Assembly: GCA_050485905.1 (NCBI GenBank)
Contig: JBJHCH010000091.1
Location: 1 to 15,795, forward strand
Source of the DNA: JAWLCA01 sp050485905
Lineage (GTDB): Bacteria > Pseudomonadota > Alphaproteobacteria > Rhodobacterales > Rhodobacteraceae
DNA length: 15,795 nucleotides
Direction of reading: 5' to 3'
The notes under the pieces were generated by a model that was not told where the DNA came from, searched no databases, and saw nothing but the letters and a program-made list of their open reading frames with translations. The position numbers and the translations under genes are program-made. This document shows, one piece after another, positions 15,399 through 15,795 of the stretch. Positions within the stretch are counted from its first letter, which is position 1; every line of letters starts with the position of its first letter.

Positions 15399-15795
15399 AT
15401 GTCAAAAAATGAAACCCGTGATGTCGCGGATGCGGTGGCAGAGGCGCTACCTTTTCTGCGGCGCTACGCGCGCGCGCTTACCGGAAGCCAACTAACAGGC
15501 GATAACTACGCAGCAGCGACGCTCGAGGCAATCCTGAGTGACCGCACGATCCTCGAATCCGCGCCGGACCCGAAGGTGGCCCTGTTTCATGCCTTTCATG
15601 TCGTATGGTCAAGCGCTGGCGCCCCTTTGGGAGAGCCGGATTCGCCGCTTTCAGCGCGCGCTCAGGGTCACATGGCGAAGCTGACGCCCAACACGCGTGA
15701 GGCGCTGCTGCTCCATTCGGTAGAAGGCTTCCGGGTTGAAGAGATCGCAACGATCATGCGGGTGGAGCCCAACGAGGCGGGCGAGCTCATCGAGA
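15399..15795 (+). CDS. phyR: Response regulator PhyR, partial (sigma-like domain; receiver beyond right edge)
   Basis: The first 132 codons of PhyR, the anti-anti-sigma factor of the general stress response. The visible part is the EcfG-mimicking sigma-like domain: a region-2-like start (LPFLRRYARALTGSQLTGDNY, about 18-38), a linker, and a region-4-like part (LTPNTREALLLHSVEGFRVEEIATIM, about 97-122). The C-terminal receiver domain, with its phosphorylated aspartate, should start near residue 140 and is not in the window. The ATG at 15399 has GAGG five bases upstream. It diverges from nepR-ecfG across the double EcfG promoter, the usual arrangement. Phosphorylation opens the protein so that it binds NepR. 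Confidence 0.94.
   Translation, partial: MSKNETRDVADAVAEALPFLRRYARALTGSQLTGDNYAAATLEAILSDRTILESAPDPKVALFHAFHVVWSSAGAPLGEPDSPLSARAQGHMAKLTPNTREALLLHSVEGFRVEEIATIMRVEPNEAGELIE

Overview
The window looks like chromosomal DNA of a high-GC alphaproteobacterium, most likely in the Rhodobacteraceae. Three things point there. A polyol ABC-transporter/dehydrogenase operon closely resembles the Rhodobacter sphaeroides smo (sorbitol/mannitol) operon. The urease cluster carries a ureJ-type nickel permease between subunit genes. A phyR/nepR/ecfG general stress response locus, a system confined to Alphaproteobacteria, lies at the right end. Both ends cut through genes: ureC on the left and phyR on the right.

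Left block (1-3465, minus strand): urease operon reading ureD, ureA, ureJ, ureB, a small gene of unknown function, then ureC, with gaps of only 1-12 bases. All nickel-binding and catalytic residues of UreC are present in the part that is visible. The accessory genes ureE, ureF and ureG are not in the window and may lie beyond the left edge. A 217-bp divergent region (3466-3682) holds a perfect 17-bp palindrome with NtrC-like spacing. It separates urease from a plus-strand pair: an M19 membrane-dipeptidase-family zinc peptidase (3683-4717) and a soluble protein with six Asp-box (BNR) repeats (4797-5960).

Middle block (5998-12656, minus strand): a polyol uptake operon. In transcription order it holds a HAD-family sugar-phosphatase-like gene, a SorC-family regulator, then smoE (binding protein), smoF and smoG (permeases), smoK (ATPase) and smoS (NAD-dependent polyol dehydrogenase). 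A sigma70-like promoter with a TGAG/CTCA operator just downstream of the inferred start site lies between the regulator and smoE. A strong hairpin lies between smoE and smoF. No mannitol dehydrogenase or fructokinase gene follows smoS; the next gene converges on it.

Right block (12752-15795): the general stress response module. The minus-strand chain nepR, ecfG and a HisKA_2-type membrane histidine kinase is joined by two 4-bp ATGA overlaps. It diverges from phyR on the plus strand. The 87-bp gap between nepR and phyR holds two interleaved, near-palindromic EcfG-type promoters (GGAAC-N17-CGTT on both strands), the expected arrangement for positive autoregulation by EcfG. In the known model, phosphorylated PhyR sequesters NepR and frees EcfG; the adjacent kinase is a candidate input to PhyR.

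No rRNA, tRNA, CRISPR array, insertion sequence or phage gene was seen. No gene-free stretch exceeds 300 bases. The content is mostly recognisable; the less explained items are the small protein between ureB and ureC, the Asp-box protein, the 69-bp stem-loop between the kinase and phosphatase genes, and the unverified operators.
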